Source of the DNA: Candidatus Bipolaricaulota bacterium
Lineage (GTDB): Bacteria; Bipolaricaulota; Bipolaricaulia; RBG-16-55-9; DRXL01
Length of the DNA stretch: 5,966 nt
Reading direction: 5' to 3'
NCBI GenBank assembly: GCA_023512665.1
Contig: JAILZC010000068.1
Coordinates: forward strand, 1 to 5,966
The position numbers were made by a program, and so were the translations under genes. Of this stretch, positions 4,946-5,966 are shown in pieces (within the stretch, counting starts at the first letter, position 1; every line of letters begins with the position of its first letter). The notes under the pieces were generated by a model that was not told the origin of the DNA, ran no database searches, and saw only the letters and a list, made by a program, of their open reading frames with translations.

Positions 4946-5608
4946 ATGAAGACCATCAAAAAAATTGTACTGGCAGTCGGGATCGTCGCGTTGGCGGGGG
5001 TGCTGAGCCTCACCCAGGGACAAGCTCAAGTGAGCGGGACAGCCACATGGAACATGGGCCACTATATCGAGCTGAATGTCATCGGCGGGAATAGCTTAGA
5101 CTGCGACTTCGGGCAGATTGACGACCCCAGGCTCAATTATCTGTGCAATCCGAAAGCCCACCTGCAAGTGAAGAGCAATGGCGAGTGGGTGCTGACCACA
5201 GTCAAGTCGGCGTTTATGGGCTCGCCCGATCCGCGCCCGGTCATCCGCGCTTCTGATTCCCCTAACTGCCAGAACGGCTCTACCGAGAACCTGCCCGGCG
5301 GAGACGGAATCACCCTCTCTTACCCGCGATTCCCAGAGATGGCCGTAAATGGCGATATCCCCGTCATCCTCTTGCACATAAACCGGCTCTGGCCGGAAAT
5401 GAGGGCTCATCCCGGCCTGGATCACCTGCCCGCCTTCAGCGGCCCGGATCGTTGTCCCCCTTGGCATGGCGACGTCGAGCCCGATATGATACCCGGCGGG
5501 CCAGCCATACTCCGCCGAGTATTGATACCAGTCGGGCCGGAATCCGGGGACGCCAAATTCCTGGCTGATTGGGAAATCCTGGTTATCCCAGACGATACTT
5601 CTCATTAG
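4946..5608 (+). CDS. Secreted protein of unknown function; frame probably non-native after about position 5276
   Basis: I do not recognise the family. The first 110 or so residues look like a real exported protein: a signal peptide with KTIKK, a hydrophobic core (about 7-22) and a plausible cleavage after GQA (residue 27), then a mature part with WNMGHYIELNV, three cysteines (53, 67, 108) and VKSNGEWVLTTVKSAF. A strong AAAGGAGG supports the start. From about residue 111 the open frame is antisense to a recognisable M23 peptidase domain and becomes proline-rich and featureless, so the stop at 5606-5608 is unlikely to be the native end. The frame may read through a rearrangement or assembly junction by chance. 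ATG 4937 is an alternative start adding three residues. It follows the response-regulator terminator, so it is probably transcribed separately. Confidence 0.55.
   Translation: MKTIKKIVLAVGIVALAGVLSLTQGQAQVSGTATWNMGHYIELNVIGGNSLDCDFGQIDDPRLNYLCNPKAHLQVKSNGEWVLTTVKSAFMGSPDPRPVIRASDSPNCQNGSTENLPGGDGITLSYPRFPEMAVNGDIPVILLHINRLWPEMRAHPGLDHLPAFSGPDRCPPWHGDVEPDMIPGGPAILRRVLIPVGPESGDAKFLADWEILVIPDDTSH
5096..5605 (-). CDS. M23 (LytM-type) peptidase domain protein, C-terminal part lost
   Basis: M23 peptidases are zinc endopeptidases that cut peptidoglycan cross-bridges. Residues 1-110 match the first two thirds of the fold: SQEFG (14-18), the zinc-binding HxxxD motif in YHIGLDVAMPRGTTIRAAEGG (His40, Asp44), YGHL with His89, and REGDSVSAGQVLG (97-108). 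After residue 110 (about 5276) the match ends abruptly: the expected G-rich turn and the second zinc motif HxH (usually HLHFE) are absent from all three frames, and the remaining residues look like random antisense of the secreted-protein gene. The native part is thus about 5276-5605 and the product could not be an active enzyme as it stands. The start is supported by a TAATG overlap with the upstream gene. There is no signal peptide, which would fit a phage or export-system context; this is inference. Confidence 0.65.
   Translation of the reverse strand: MRSIVWDNQDFPISQEFGVPGFRPDWYQYSAEYGWPAGYHIGLDVAMPRGTTIRAAEGGQVIQAGMSPHFRPEPVYVQEDDGDIAIYGHLWESRVREGDSVSAGQVLGRAVLAVRGIRSADDRARIGRAHKRRLDCGQHPLAIALHLQVGFRIAQIIEPGVVNLPEVAV
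5276..5284. other. Probable junction between unrelated sequences
   Basis: To the left the plus strand encodes a plausible secreted protein; to the right the minus strand encodes an M23 domain and an overlapping membrane protein. Similarity of the M23 frame to its family stops at the GQVLGRA codons (5276-5299), and the plus frame loses credible character at the same place. I see no insertion-sequence end, target duplication or common restriction site there. Confidence 0.55.
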
Positions 5609-5966
5609 GCCACGGCTGCCCTTGCCGCGCTCGCCGCTTTTGCCGTGCTGGCCAGTTGCTCGCGGTGACTCGCCAGGTAGAACCCGGCGATAATAGCCAC
5701 GGCTACCAGCCCGGCGACAAGAATGACCCCGGCAGCGGCGGCTTTATTCAAAAAGTCCTCGTAGATACCTTGAATGGCCTCAACCGCCGTATCGTAGACT
5801 TTTGTGGCCACGCGTGTTATTGGATTTTCTGGTAATGTTTGTGACATCAACCTGGTGGGAAACCGCTCGGCAAGTGGCGGGAGTATTCCTTTCCGGACCT
5901 CATCGAGCGCCTCTTCTCCATAGGCGTCCCTGATATTCTGCTCGATATCCCGCGCGTATTGTGCAC
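5605..5966 (-). CDS. C-terminal part of a membrane-anchored protein, N-terminus outside the window
   Basis: Family not recognised. The frame is open from the right edge to TAA at 5605-5607, giving 119 visible residues. The first part is soluble and charged (YARDIEQNIRDAYGEEALDEVRKG), followed by ENPITRVATKVYDTAVEAIQGIYEDF. A single strong membrane helix follows (about residues 76-98, GVILVAGLVAVAIIAGFYLA), then a short Ala-rich, basic tail (HREQLASTAKAASAARAAVA). A shorter reading from ATG 5847 is possible but has a poor ribosome-binding site, and the frame is open well upstream of it. Its last base is shared with the start of the M23 gene (TAATG), a layout typical of coupled genes in one operon. 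A membrane protein before a small peptidoglycan peptidase recalls phage lysis or tail modules, but nothing else here tests that. Confidence 0.65.
   Translation of the reverse strand, partial: AQYARDIEQNIRDAYGEEALDEVRKGILPPLAERFPTRLMSQTLPENPITRVATKVYDTAVEAIQGIYEDFLNKAAAAGVILVAGLVAVAIIAGFYLASHREQLASTAKAASAARAAVA

Noticed and set aside
5569..5835. Plus-strand open frame opposite the membrane protein
   Set aside because: The minus frame has a clear membrane helix, an open extension to the window edge and a TAATG overlap with the next gene; the plus frame has no supporting feature.

Overview
The window looks like bacterial chromosomal DNA, moderately GC-rich, probably from an uncultured or metagenome-derived organism. 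Bacterial sigma-70-like promoters (TTGACA-N17-TATACT is the best), strong AGGAGG ribosome-binding sites and compact gene strings support this. The gene content (bifunctional CoaBC, a CDP-alcohol phosphatidyltransferase, an IscU/SufU-type scaffold, a CysA-type sulfurtransferase, an SDR protein and an OmpR/PhoB regulator) is too general to fix a phylum. Both ends cut through open genes.

Layout. Positions 1-4007 hold five genes on the minus strand, in at least three transcription units. Read in the direction of transcription they are: (i) an SDR-family protein (4007-3231) with its own candidate promoter; (ii) a two-domain thiosulfate sulfurtransferase (3151-2291) behind a near-consensus promoter, followed by an Fe-S scaffold protein (2214-1822); (iii) a CDP-alcohol phosphatidyltransferase (1585-1058) with its own promoter, followed after 2 nt by coaBC (1055 to beyond position 1). 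GC-rich hairpin repeats of the CCTCACCC/CCCTCTCC type occupy the gaps on both sides of the scaffold gene. Divergent from the SDR gene, on the plus strand, are an orphan response regulator (4156-4827), a likely terminator, and the start of a small secreted protein (from 4946).

From about 5276 to the right end the content changes. The plus frame of the secreted protein stays open, but the opposite strand carries a recognisable M23 (LytM-type) peptidase domain starting at 5605. It is joined through a TAATG overlap to a membrane-anchored protein that runs off the right edge. Neither the secreted protein nor the peptidase looks complete, because each runs into the other near 5276-5284. This is either a real rearrangement or insertion, or an assembly chimera; the sequence alone cannot decide.

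Pathways. The sulfurtransferase and IscU-like scaffold suggest a small sulfur-handling / Fe-S transcription unit, although the sulfurtransferase frame is interrupted by a single in-frame TAG at codon 52. CoaBC performs two consecutive steps of coenzyme A synthesis. Several enzymes carry substitutions at textbook catalytic positions: the SDR keeps only Ser of the Asn-Ser-Tyr-Lys tetrad; CoaC has Glu and Ser where E. coli Dfp has Asn125 and Cys158; the scaffold has IscU spacing but lacks the IscU His. I see no defence system, CRISPR array, transposase, tRNA or rRNA. The most notable items are the amber-interrupted sulfurtransferase, the junction near 5276, the non-canonical SDR, the inverted repeat pair around the scaffold gene, and a perfect dyad inside the response-regulator promoter.
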